The notes under the pieces are model-generated. The model did no database searches. It was not told the DNA's origin and worked only from the letters and a program-made list of their open reading frames with translations. 64,000 nt of DNA from Prorocentrum cordatum (Eukaryota > Sar > Dinophyceae > Prorocentrales > Prorocentraceae), in contig CAUYUJ010014260.1 in assembly GCA_963575745.1 (NCBI GenBank), positions 522,976 through 586,975 of the forward strand, given 5' to 3'. Positions 1 through 10,259 of the stretch are shown one piece after another (position 1 is the stretch's first letter; each line of letters opens with the position of its first letter). The position numbers and the translations under genes are program-made.

Positions 1-400
1 CGAGATACCTTTACACATTACTTTTCATTGAGCGGCCTGCGCGGGCCACGGTAACTCCCATCCCGCCGCGCGACGGGCCACACTGACACCCAACGGGCCA
101 CACTACCACCCAACGGGCCACAGCAACCACCGGTCGCCCTCTGAGAACCCCCGTCCTGGCCCCCCCCCCTCTGCGCGTGGCCGACTGTCTGCGGCGGCAG
201 CGACTCTGACTGACTACCTACCAGACCACCCCAACCCAACCCGAAGACCCGAATTTCGGGTTGGGGGGGGTAAGGGGTCCACATGTGTTTTTTCGACGTT
301 TCCCGACCCCCCCCCACTGGAAATCGAGGGTAAATTTAGGCCTTCGGGTTGGGTTGGGGTGGTTTGGTGGGTGGTGACTGACGCCTGCTCTGGCGCTCGA
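1..400. other. 3' flank of the globin-channel gene, no gene seen
   Basis: GC-rich sequence downstream of the minus-strand gene that ends at 401. Positions about 65-125 hold three imperfect copies of a ~25-bp motif built on CGGGCCACACT. A run of C (161-170) and a GGGTTGGGTTGGGG stretch (345-362) are low complexity. The open frames here are antisense or compositional; nothing resembles a protein family. Confidence 0.5.
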
Positions 401-3400
401 CTAGTGCTCGCTCAGGGCGCTGTCGGCGCTCGACCCGGCCTCCTCCTCGGCCGACGGGCCGCCTCCGGACTGCGACGCGGAGCTCTCGCCGCCGGCGGCC
501 ACCGCTCGAGGGCGCCTGCTCCGCGACATCCGCTTGAAGGCCTTCTCGAGCATCTTCTCCATCCGCTCGAGCCGATCGTCATCGTCGCCCCCGGCCTCCT
601 CCGGCCACTGGGCCATCGGCGACGTGCTGCCCCCGAATCTGCGGATGGAGTCCACGGTGATGATGTTCGCGGCGGACGGCTCCAAGACCTGGATCCCGCC
701 CGTCACTCCCATGTCTCCCTCGCCGAACTCCAGGCGGTCGTTCAGCTTCAGCCGGTCCAGGAACCTCTCCCAGGCCTGCCTCGAGACGGTGGGCACCACC
801 TCCACGAGGATCTTTGCACGATTGAGGCGGGCGTAGCCAACCATATCCTGATACGTCAGCAGATAAGCACAATTCAGCTGCGCAATTAACATGTTGAGAA
901 GGAATACTGCGGTGAAAATAATGTAGACACACACGATCGTAAACAAGGCAGTCTCGCGGCTCAGCTCGTCGAAACTCTCGGCGCCGAACATCCGGAGGCA
1001 TATCCTGAGCAATGATAGTGCCGACACGGGGAGGCCTTCGAAGTGCGCGACCTCGTGGTCCAGCGAGCTCACCGCAGCCCCGAACGTCACGACGGCGAAG
1101 GAGAGGCCAATGCCGAAGAGCACGACCTCGGAAAGCACGCGCATGCAGAGCAGCACGAACGCGGATACGGTGGTGTTGAAGACTGACAAGTCCAGCGCCA
1201 GCAGATAGTACATTAGCATGGCACACATGGAGAACAGCGAATAAGTGAATCGCAGGGGATCCGCTTTGGGGCAGCGCTGCGTAAAGATACCAGACCCGCT
1301 GAAGTCGCCGTCGAAAGAGTCCATACACAGCATCACAGGCTCGATGCAGAACATTAAGAACAAGAGAAAGGTGAGCACAAGGCTGGCCACGTCCTGCCAA
1401 TTGAGCAAATACATGGGAACGGGTATCTGCCCGAACCACGTGACTTCCCTGGAAGTGAAATCAAGATAGACACATTTCGTATGATAATAGATCCAGTGGC
1501 CCATGCTAAAGATGTAGATGAAGCAGCGGCATCCGAAGATACTTCCTCGTCCAGCCATGGTGCCTTCCACGTTCATGCGGTTCAGCACCGCCTGCGAGAA
1601 CACGAACACGAGCAGCGTGAAAAGGAACCAGGACTTCCCGAAGAGGTACCCCCGCAAGGCGAGTTGGCTCCACAACGTGTCTGTGGTCACCACGACCACT
1701 GGGTGGCAGATGATCCTGGGATCTTTGTTCTCGTAGAGACACTCTACCACCTCGGAAAAATCTCCATCGGCATCTACTAGCAGGTGCTTGATGTAGTAAT
1801 TCACCCGCCGCACCCCGTTGCTGGCCAGCCGCGACCGCCAGATCAGGCCGTCGAGCAGCACGGGCAGCACCGCTGGCGCGTCGGCACACAACCTCCGGAT
1901 GATGTCTGGATGCCGCTCGAACAGGACGTCCATGCCGTAGTAGTACCGGTCACGGTCTGCTCGGATCGTGAGGAGGTCCTGAATGATGGCCTTGGCCGCC
2001 TCCAGGCTGCCGGTCTCGATGGCCCAAAGCAGCGGCGAGATGGACTGGGTGCCAACCTGGACGTTCAGCATCCACAGCGCGCGCTTCCCCCTCGGGGCGC
2101 AGCTGACGGCTCTCCGGAGCTGCTTCTCGGAATTCTGGTTAATGGCCTTCATTACGATGGTAGACCCCTCGGTGATCACGCGCGTGAGCACACGCGAGAT
2201 CAGGTTGAGGGACCAGCGGAAGGCCTCCTCGGCCACGTCGTCGTCAGTGAGCCCGCGCACGACGATACAGCACGCCGTCACAAACGGCGAGAAGAGCTCG
2301 GTGGGGATGCCGTAACCCACGTGCCGCAAGCCCAGCGCCGAGATATCCTCGACCATCTTTTTCGGCTCCTTGTATATCTCCAACGTCATGGCCGTGATGC
2401 GGTCGGCTATGAAGTGCAGGCGCGTGGTGGACTGCTTGAAGTAGTCCTGCCCAGCCGGGGCCAGCTGGAAGAACTTCGAGTACACCTCGCGCCGCACTTG
2501 CGCCTGCTGCGCCTCGTCCAGGCCGCCCCAGCATTTCTCGAGAGCCTTCTCCTGCAGCATGGGCTTCCCCTGCATTGCTCTGAGCAACCTCTCAACGTTC
2601 TCCCACAGCCACGTCCAAGCCACCTCGTGCTCCGAGTTCCAACCTTTCGGCACAAGGGATCGCAGCGACGCGAGCATGACCGCCTTGTACTCGCCGAGGT
2701 TAACGGTTCCCTTGTGCTTCGCGATGCGCAGCGAGAGGATGTCACACTCCTCCTGCAGGCGGTAGGAGTTCGACACGTTCGTGACGATGGCGTCGAAGGA
2801 CGAGAGCACCTCGTGCATCCACTGAGACCTGCCGTAGGGCAAGTTCACGTCGTGTCGGCACTGGCGTCGGTTCCTGACATCGCGAGGATCTTTCAAACTT
2901 GAAAGATCGGACGTGCCGTGAGCGCCGGATCGCTCAACGATGGGCCGATTCTGGGCCACGGCCGGCGCTCAACCTTACACGCAGGCGGTGGGGTCGCCGC
3001 CGGTCGGTACGACGCGAACCTGCCGTAACCCATCACAGCCGCGTTGAACACGAACATCTCCCTGTAACTGCTCGGCACGGCAGTGTTCCTCATGTTGCCG
3101 GAGGCGCCGTCAGAGTGGTCCGCCCCGTTGAGCCTCTGGCCGTCCCGCGCGGGGCCGCCGCTCTGGGCGTCGGCACCTCTGCGCCGCAGGAGTCGCCACA
3201 TGCCGCCCGCCCCCGTGCTTCCCCTCCTCTGGGCCCTCGACCTGGCCGCCTGCTGCTCGTCCTTCGCGAGCGACAGGTCCGCGGCCTCGCCCGTCTGCCT
3301 CGACTCCCCCGTCGCCCGGTCGGCATTCCGAGCCTCGGTGTCGTCGGTGCCGCCCTCCTGCTCCTCGCCCCCCTCCTGCTCGAGGGCGAGCTCCTCGAGG

Positions 3401-4035
3401 TCCTCTTTCTTGTTGTTGGCGATCGCCCAGCTGGATGCCAGGATCTTCAGGCGGCCAGTGTACTTGACGCGGATGTAGATGTACGCTCCGCCTACGTAGT
3501 TCAAGAAGGTGCACCACCCTTCGTGCGCGACGCTGGTCATGCGCTCTCCCATCTCCACTGTAAGCAGGTCGACAATGGCCTCCCTGAAGATTACCACCCG
3601 CGGGATCGTCACCTCCAAATCGAGGTGCTGGAAGCCCAGTGTCTCCACGATCACCTTCAGGTCAGTGGGATTGCCAAGGTTGCTGATGATCTGGTTGAGG
3701 CCGTTCATGAACCTCATAGCCATGACTGCCCTGGGCGTCTTGAACATGCTCTGGATGCTGGGAGCGGCGTCGAAGATCGCCGAGTACACGGCCTCGCCAG
3801 CTGCCTCACGCGACTCCGCAGACTTCAAGAAGCTGTTCCAGGTATCCTGCACCTGCTGGATGACGTCGGCCTCGAGCACAAGCTCTGTGAACTCCTTGTC
3901 GTCGACTTGCGACGAGGAAACACCCTTGCTGATGTGCACGCCGCAGGTCTCGGCTCCGGCCTGCTCCTCTTCCGCTGCGCCTCGGGGCTTGCTGGCCACC
4001 TCCTCAATATCTCTGTGCTTGGGGTCCACTGGCAT
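401..4035 (-). CDS. Multi-globin / TRP-like cation channel fusion protein, two exons
   Basis: Predicted ~1183-aa membrane protein, exons 4035-2981 and 2897-401. Seen: an acidic N-terminus; globin-like domain A, ~55-195, with proximal-His motif LGFQHLDL (H137); an acidic linker; globin-like domain B, ~323-455, spanning the intron, with RIAKHKG (H413) and a C-terminal AWTWLWENV helix; domain C, ~478-600, with LGLRHVGYGI (H544). Next come an ankyrin-like segment (~636-706), about six hydrophobic helices (~774-791, 806-826, 853-876, 903-923, 928-963, 1003-1031) and a re-entrant pore-like stretch (~973-993) before the last helix. LLNMLIAQL in that helix is typical of TRP/polycystin channels. The tail is charged and Ser-rich. 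Inference: a haem-sensing (O2, NO or redox) cation channel. Start: first Met before domain A. The frame stays open upstream to 4332, but that part is repeat-like. A GTAAG(T) donor at 4110 suggests a 5' leader intron. The channel call is firmer than the ligand. Confidence 0.72.
2898..2980 (-). other. 83-nt intron joining the two globin-channel exons
   Basis: The upstream globin frame and the downstream channel frame differ by one base and overlap at 2893-2959. On the minus strand a donor GTGTAAGG begins at 2980 and an acceptor CTTTCAAG ends at 2898. Removing these 83 nt joins exon 1 (...TPPPA) to exon 2 (LKDPRDV...) in frame, and total coding length becomes exactly 1184 codons. The splice restores globin domain B, whose first helices (SSYREMFVFNAAVMGYG) lie in exon 1 and the remainder in exon 2. 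Confidence 0.65.
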
Positions 4036-4159
4036 GGCCCCTGGCCGCCTCCGGAGCTTGCCCGCCCGGGTCCACGTGGCAGAGCAAGGCCGAGGCGGGG
4101 GTGCACTTACCAGGTCATGGCTGCCCCTCCCCTCCCAGCCCCTTTGATCCACGATGCCT

Positions 4160-4430
4160 ACGAGGGCCTGCTGAGAGGTATGATGTGTCTTCGGGGAAGG
4201 CTTTGACAATTTCTCAGAAGGCCAGGGGACTCCCGAGTCTTCTGAGAAGGCCCGCCCCTTCTCACTTCCCCCCCGGGCTCGCCACCGATCCTGAAATCCG
4301 ACGTTGCGCAACAATGCAACACCGCAAAACAATCAAGACCAGAGCCCTGGACCCGATCTTTACGCCAGTTTTCGAGCCGCATCGGTCTGTGAGGGTCCCG
4401 GGGCCAGACGCCTTGCCAAACCGACCGCTG
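4160..4430 (+). repeat. Dispersed repeat, left arm of an inverted pair
   Basis: The segment from the CTTCTCAGAAGGC motifs through to GGGCCAGACGCCTTGCC is found again, reverse-complemented, at about 5790-6040. Shared landmarks are TTCTGAGAAGGCCCGCCCC, an AATGCAACACCGC-like stretch, and CGAGCCGCATCGGTCTG. The two copies are diverged but collinear. Nothing in it looks like a functional coding sequence. Confidence 0.6.
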
Positions 4431-4645
4431 TTTGGACGCCCGAAATGGGTACGGAAAGAATGGGCACAATGCCCAACAACAAATGTTGTCCCAAACCAAC
4501 AGCGGCTGCTGTGGGGCAGGCGGCCTTCTGTCTCGCATGGACACAGGCCGCGGCGGCGCGGACAGCGAGTCCTGTTCAAAATGAACAGGAACTGCTGTTG
4601 AGCAATGTGCCCATTCTTTCCGAGCCCATTTCGGGCGTCCAGACG
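4430..4645. mobile_element. Foldback/MITE-like element B with ~50-bp terminal inverted repeats
   Basis: Left arm 4431-4482 (TTTGGACGCCCGAAATGGGT...) is the near-perfect reverse complement of right arm ~4594-4645 (...CCCATTTCGGGCGTCCAGA). Both arms contain GGAAAGAATGGGCAC. The ~110-bp centre is GC-rich and non-coding. The size and the long arms fit a non-autonomous foldback or MITE. It lies at the end of the dispersed repeat. No clear target-site duplication was seen. Confidence 0.6.
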
Positions 4646-4822
4646 CTGGGAAACCATCGCGACGCCAGGGTCGCGAGGCCGGCCCGTTCTCAGGCTCGCG
4701 AGCGCCTCCCTGAGCCACGACCTCGCGAGGGGGAGTCGTGCGCCTTGCCCCGCCGAGTCGTCTGAGCGGCGCCTGCCAAGTCATGCGCGGCTCGGGCGTG
4801 GCGTGCTGGGGGGGCGCTAGAC

Positions 4823-5008
4823 TTAAGTCGGGCATGTCCCCCTTCGGGGGGATTTTCGACAAAAAAAAACACCAAAACTGATCCAAGAATGATCAAAAAA
4901 GAGTCGGGGGACTATTGTTTGAGCATTGTTTGACCATTTTGGTGCATTGTTTGACTATTTTTTATTTCTCGCCCAAAATCCCCCTGTAGGGGGACAGGCC
5001 AGACTTAA
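4823..5008. mobile_element. MITE family A, copy 1 (TTAAGTC... ends)
   Basis: A ~186-bp element with ~35-bp terminal inverted repeats. The left end is TTAAGTCGGGCATGTCCCCC followed by a short TTCG loop and GGGGGATTTT; the right end is the inverted equivalent ending GACTTAA. Each end therefore also folds on itself (CCCCC...GGGGG). The interior is AT-rich (GTTTGACTATTTTT). Flanks CGCTAGAC (left) and CGATAGAC (right) form a 7/8 direct repeat consistent with an 8-bp target-site duplication. A second copy lies at 29250-29410. Confidence 0.65.
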
Positions 5009-5609
5009 CGATAGACTGGGGTGGCGAAGAAAGTTGCACCTCTTGTGCACCAGAAGAGCCCAAGAGGGGCCCCCTGGCACCCAGAAGGGGCACGACAGGT
5101 GCACTGGTTGCTCCCCCCCGAGGCGCGCCGCCGACTGAGAACAGGGGCTGGCTGCCCACGCCTCCGCTGGACGGTGCGGGCGGGCGTGGGGTCCAGCGCC
5201 GCGCCTCCCGCGAGGCCACGCCGCCGTGCTGGGGGCTGTGCTCCAGGACCTGCGGCCGCCAACAGCGGGGTGTCGGGAGCGGCCAAGAGGGGGGTGTCCA
5301 AGAGGGGGGGTGCAAATCATGACCGGCGGCATGTGCGCGGCCCAGCGGGGGGGCCTGGGACGTAATGGGATAAAAAGAGGCGCCATGAAATCTGCGGAGA
5401 TATCATGGCCCGCGCCATGATATCCACCCCCCCCCTAGTGATCACCCCCCTCTTTTCCGCCCCGAGGGTGTTGGGGACGGACGGGAGGTCCCCTGAGATC
5501 CGGGGAGCCCCCGTGGCAGCCCAGCAGGACCGCGACGAGCAGCTGGCGCGCGAGCGCCGGCTGAAGGCCCAGGAGCAACAGCAGAAGAAGAACGAGGGGC
5601 GAGCCACCA

Positions 5610-5745
5610 TCCTCCTCCTCCGTCCCCATCCTCCTCCTTCCCCCTCCTCCTTCTCCTCCTCCTCCTCCTCCTCCTCCTCCTCCTCCTCCTCCTCCTCCTT
5701 CCCCATCATCCTCCTCCTCCTTCTCCTCCTCCGCCTCCTCCGCCT
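5610..5745 (+). repeat. CTC/TCC trinucleotide microsatellite
   Basis: Near-pure (CTC)n with interruptions. Frames through it encode poly-Ser, poly-Leu or poly-Pro (plus) and poly-Glu, poly-Gly or poly-Arg (minus) and are not genes. Confidence 0.85.
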
Positions 5746-5789
5746 CGCGATCCTGTCGTCGCAATGTTTCGCGATGTTGTAGGGTTTGG

Positions 5790-6100
5790 GGCGATTTGCA
5801 AGGTTTCGGGCCCCAGGACCCTTACAGATCGATGCGGCTCGAAAAATGGCGCGTAAAAATCTGGTCCAGGGCGCTGGTCTTGATTCTTTTGCAATGTCGC
5901 AATGTTTTCGCAACGTCGGATCTCAGGGTCGGTAGAGAGCCTTGGGGGGAAGTGAGAAGGGGCGGGCCTTCCCAGAAGGCTCGGGAGTCCCCCAGCATTC
6001 TGAAAAATTGTCCAAGCCTTCCCCGAAGACACAGAATACCTCTCAGAAGCCCGAAGGCCTGCTGAGAAGCCCCACGGCCTTCTGAGAAGGCTTTCTCCTT
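5790..6100 (-). repeat. Dispersed repeat, right arm of the inverted pair
   Basis: Reverse-complement counterpart of 4160-4430: GATCGATGCGGCTCGAAAAA, the AATGTCGCAATG stretch, GAAGTGAGAAGGGGCGGGCC and several TTCTGAGAAGG motifs appear in reversed order. Together the arms bracket ~1.4 kb holding foldback B, MITE A copy 1 and the CTC array. Confidence 0.6.
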
Positions 6101-7554
6101 CTCTCTTCCCCCCCTCGCTCGCCGCCGATGTTGGGGACGAGAGGTCGGTCGGACTCGGCGTTGCAGCAGTCTGCGAGCCGTCTTGCTGAAGCCTCCCACC
6201 CCGAGAGCCAGAGGGCGTACACGTGCTGCTACTGCCACCCGTCCCCAGAGAAAGGAGGCCCAGCCCTGAGGGAGGTGGAAGGCCAGGATGGGTGAAGGGG
6301 CCAGGGCAACAGAAGCGAGACGAAAAAATGAGGAAGAATGAGCAGTCCGCAGCGCCAGCAGACCACGGCCGTTAACGCATGAGCCAGACGCCCGCTGGAG
6401 GTTTCCGCCTCTATCACGCGTGTGGCTCAGCCTTTAGCAGGCAGCAAGTAGTACACATTGGGTAGACAGCACGTCTCACATCATCGGTTGTGCGTAGAAG
6501 GCAGGTGGGAACCAACAGCTATCAGTACCTAGCTGCGCTGGCGAGGGCCAGACCTTCCCCATCTGACTAAGAGAGCAGCGGCCCAAACCATCGGCTTCAA
6601 GCAGCAAGCGTGCGTTTGCATTGCAGGCCACCCGCGTGCTGGAGGTTCTAGCGACTCGGGAGGGCAACAGACTCCACCTTCTTCTGTGGTTCTGACGGCC
6701 GCACGTAATTAGAGAGGGGAGGTAGCGTCGGAGAAGGCAGGGATGAGGCAGAGGTAAGGAGAAGCGAGGCTGAGCTAGGGGATGGGGGCCTGGAGTGTGG
6801 GCGGCGAAGGAGACTGCACCTCCTGTTGAGGACAAACATGCCATCGCCGTTTCAAGAGCAATTGGTCCCCATCGAAACTGCAACGCACCTGAAAACGCTC
6901 GCGACAGGCCGTCGGGAACCCAGAAGTCCGGCAAAGCCCAGGGCGTCCCGCAGGCTCTGGGCACACTGCTGCGCTGCCCTGCACTGCCGTGCGCATTCAC
7001 ACTTCCGCCCGCTTTGCCTGTCCTGCTTTTCTTCACGCGCCTGGCACTGCTCATGTCAGAGCTCGCGCATGGCGCGACTGCTCAGCTCAAGGCAAACAGA
7101 TCCGCTCAACCTGACCGAACCGATCGCGCCCATGATCCGTGCGCTGACACGTGCAGCACGTCGCGGCGGCAGCACCGGCGACACGCAATGCCCTGTCGCT
7201 CCGCTCCGCGGGGCGGATCGGAAAAGCTCGGGACGTTGACGCTCCGGGACCGCGACGTGGTTGGCATGTCGCGCCGAGGCGTGGCAGGCAAGAACCGGCG
7301 GCGCGACACGCTTCGCCAAAGTTCTCGACCGTCTCACTGTGCGTCCAGGGCCCCCGCCGAATCAAGGATTCGTAGGGGGCGTCGCGTGGCTGCCACAGCT
7401 TCGCGTGGGAAGCGCCGCTGCAAGGTCGTCCAAAAAACAACACTGAGACATGGGACCGCCTATACTCTTGCCGCCGGCTGCGCCGCCATGACCGCGGCCC
7501 TTCGGCAACGGGACAGTCAGATCGCCCACCCCTCCGCTACAGTCAACCCGTGCA
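6101..7554. other. Intergenic, no gene seen
   Basis: GC-rich unique-looking sequence. The longest frames (minus 6476-7054, plus 6795-7571) are Arg/Ser/Ala-rich with no domain or motif I recognise, and both strands are open over the same stretch, as expected for GC-rich non-coding DNA. Confidence 0.4.
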
Positions 7555-7715
7555 GTAAGGATGCGCGGTAAGGATGCAAGGGCCTTGGACGCCCAATTCG
7601 AAGCTCTTCGAGCGGGGCGCGGCCAACGAACGTGGCGAAGGATGCACCGAGGTGGCAAGGATGCAAGGGTACCCTTGGGAAGCCTGCCCATCCTTATTAT
7701 GCGAGTTGACTGTAT
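7555..7715 (+). repeat. Dispersed GGATGCAAGGG repeat, copy 1
   Basis: A ~150-bp segment with GGATGCAAGGGCCTTGGA near its start, GCGGCCAACGAACG in the middle, and GGATGCAAGGGTACCCTTGG before TTATGCGAGTTGACTGTA. Diverged relatives occur at ~25360-25505 (sharing GGATGCAAGGGCCTTGGA and TTATGCGTTCTGACTGTA) and ~28215-28345 (sharing GGATGCAAGGGTAACCCTGG). Confidence 0.5.
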
Positions 7716-8335
7716 TCCTCCTTCCATCTCCCCCCCACCCCCCACCCCGCTCCACTCCCCGACTGCAGATGCCTCCCGGCAATTTTGCGCCCCACCCGTC
7801 CTCCCTTCGCCTCCTGCCTCGGGCTCCTTTCCGCCCTCCCCGAGACCGCCGCCGGGATCTCTTGCCGCCGTCCCTGTGCCCGCTCCTAGAGCCTCGACCT
7901 GGCGGCCCCTGCCACGCGGGGCCCCACATGCGAACGACCTGCATCCCCACGTCGTCCCTCTCCGCGCTCCCGCCCGTTCCAACTCGGGCCCTGTCTCGTC
8001 TCGCATCCAGGACGACCCGTGCCTCGCGGCGCCATCGTGGACCCACGATCGGTGCACACGCTCTCCTGGGCAGGCAGGCCGCTCATCCCGAGCCTCATGT
8101 GAGCCAAATGTCGGCCTGGCCGTGCTCTGAGTCGACGCATCAATAAAACCCTCCTCGGAGCAGGGGGGGGGGGCACGAGGGAAAAGGGCTCTGAGGAGAC
8201 GGGGTCCTGGGTCCTGGAGCTCTCCCCTAAGACAAGGGCCTCATCCCGAACCGCCTGTGACGGCCGAGAACGGCGAAGGGCCTCAGGACCTCGTCCTCTC
8301 AGGGCCCCTCTTCTTCATCGCAAGGGCGCACAATC

Positions 8336-8520
8336 GTACTCCAGATTTCGTAATAAAGGGAGGGGGGTCTCACTTCGGGGGGGGTCTCTTCCAGGCTATC
8401 TTGGAGGGCCTGGGGGGGTCTGGGGACGATGTTTTGGAGGGTTCTCCCACGGGGGAGATCTGAAATGGCTTGTCTTGGAGGGTCCAGACCCCCTCCCTTT
8501 TATTACGAGATCTGGAGTAC
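8336..8520. mobile_element. Foldback/MITE-like element C (GTACTCCAGAT ends)
   Basis: A 185-bp element whose first ~35 bases (GTACTCCAGATTTCGTAATA..., through GGGAGGGGGGTCT) reappear as the reverse complement at 8486-8520, ending ATCTGGAGTAC. The interior is G-rich (GGGGGGTCT, TTGGAGGG). No obvious target-site duplication. It cannot encode a transposase, so it would be non-autonomous. Confidence 0.65.
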
Positions 8521-9026
8521 ACATCTCTCTCCTTCCTCTCCCTCCCCCATTCCTGATCTGACTGCGACTCACTCTCCCGTCCTGCTCGGGTCGGGCGAGG
8601 AACGAGGTTTTGCCTGCATTCGCTGCCCCCCGCCGAGAAGGGCGCGAAAAGGGGGAGGGGGCCCGTGCCCTGCGAGGCGGCCTGGCGGACCATGCAGCTG
8701 TACGCCAGCCGGCGCAGCCCCGCGAGTGTCTCCCACGCGCCCGCGCCTCGGGGCCGGGGGCGGCGAGTCCCCCGGGGGGGCGGGCACGGCGATGCGCGGC
8801 CAGAGGCCCGGCTGGGGCCCAGGCTCGCATGCCGGCCGGCGGCCGCGGGCGGGCGGGCGCGGGAGCGGGGAGGCGCGACCGCGGAGCGGAGCGGGAGCAG
8901 CGGGGACCGCGACGGGGGGAACGAGGAGCAACGAGGAGGACGGGGGGACGGAATAGGAGCAGCAGCAACAGGAGGAGCAGCGAGGAGCAGCGAGGAGCGC
9001 AGCGCCATCAAGGTCACAAGCATTTG
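8521..9026. other. GC-rich intergenic stretch, no gene seen
   Basis: Strongly GC-rich, with AGGAGCAG-type purine repeats near 8925-9000. Several frames are open on both strands and are Arg/Ala/Gly/Pro-rich; none has family features. Confidence 0.4.
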
Positions 9027-9360
9027 TTAGGGCCGGACTCCGCAGTCTCCTGTGCGAGTGAGCATTCTGGTCAGCTCTTCGACCCCCTCCATGGGAAGCC
9101 TTTGCATGTCTTGGACAGTAACGGCGTCTACTCCTGGAGCCGCCTGGGGAACCGAACAAGAGAGGAGCGAGGAGACCTGCGAGGACTGGAGCGGGGGGAC
9201 GGAATCCTCTCTAGCTCTCAGAATGGCGCGATCTATGGATATGATGAGCTCCTCTTTCGTGTGGACCGGGTCCGCCCAGGCCTTGCTCCACAACTCCCTC
9301 TTCAGCATCATGATCCAGGACGGATTTGCAACATAAGCAACTTTGATGGCACCCCCTGAG
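9027..9360 (-). pseudogene. Non-LTR retrotransposon (LINE) polyprotein remnant
   Basis: The minus frame reads ...LKRELWSKAWADPVHTKEEL..., then ...AAPGVDAVTVQDMQRLP and ...ELTRMLTRTGD before a stop at 9027. The order of a W-x3-W segment and then a (P)GxDxxTxxDxxxLP motif with a following Leu-rich helix is that seen just upstream of the first reverse-transcriptase blocks of LINE polyproteins. The catalytic blocks are absent, so this is a fragment. The open frame extends up to ~9491, but the part above ~9360 looks compositional. It could also be an exon of an unknown gene. Confidence 0.45.
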
Positions 9361-10259
9361 GGAGGGGCAGGCTGGGCACGAGCACGGGAGCCAGCCGAAA
9401 CTGGCCTGGTGTTCCGCCTCCCCTGGAGCCAACCTCCAACACCTGCCCTGCCTCCTGACGGAGCTCTACACGCAGCCTTACCATGCAGCATCTGGGCCCT
9501 GTGCCTCGTGTCTCAGACCACTCGAACGGGGCAGGAAGAGGAGCAGCAGGAGGAGCAGAAGCGGGAGGAGGACGAGGAGGACTGTCAGTCCGGTCGAACG
9601 GCTCAGCGGGCCCCACCCATTCCCACCTAACCTGCCACGACAGGAAGGCCAGCGGTGGCACAGCTGCCAGGATGAGGGGGGGAGGACGGCGACAGCGAGC
9701 CCCCGTGATGCGGCAAGCCGTGGCCATGGCCCAGCGACGGGGGCCGACCGGCCACCGAATCCGAGGCGGACACCCCCGAGCGGCTCCGCGAGGGGCGGCA
9801 GGAACACCTCTCTGGGAGGACCAGCCTGCTCTATCCTCCCCCCTCCCCACTCTCACTCACTCACTCCATTCTTCCCCCCTCCCACCTCCCTCGGCCTCCA
9901 GCCCCGCCGCATCCCCCATCATTCCTGCCCGTCTTGCCTCTCCATTCTGAGTCGTTGTGTTCTGTTTGTGGGCAACACACCATCTCGGGCCAAGGCCGCC
10001 TTGTCTGCTAGCTCGCGCGCGGACCGTGCGGCATCATGGGCCAGGTGAGAAGATCGATCGTAAAGCAGCTCCGCAGAACCAATCGGCAGGGGTTGAGGCC
10101 CATGCTGCACCTTGCAGCGCTGTCCCCTCCAGGCCGAAGCCTCGCCTTCGTCTTCATCTTAGCCTACAGCTCCACAGTATAAACACCACTCTCCTGGCTC
10201 CTATACCTGGTCCTCTGCGCGTGCTGTGCTATACACAGAAATGATATCAGCAACTCGTT
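9361..10259. other. Intergenic, no gene seen
   Basis: Mixed GC-rich sequence with a short purine run (GAGGAGCAGCAGGAGGAGC, 9538-9556) and pyrimidine-rich stretches (9832-9920). No recognisable coding sequence or RNA. Confidence 0.4.

Noticed and set aside
359-889. Plus-strand ORFs over the channel gene (359-889, 1784-2902, 2899-4206)
   Set aside because: They lie antisense to the globin-channel exons, have Arg/His/Leu-rich shadow composition and no domain; the minus frames carry the globin and channel motifs.
2893-2959. Two separate overlapping genes (globin and channel) instead of one
   Set aside because: Globin domain B is incomplete in either ORF alone and is restored by the 83-nt intron; the overlap is explained by read-through of intron sequence.
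4101-4332. Extension of the globin-channel protein to an upstream Met at 4332
   Set aside because: That stretch belongs to the dispersed repeat (4160-4430) and to low-complexity sequence with a GTAAG donor at 4110; Met at 4035 directly precedes the acidic N-terminus of the globin region.
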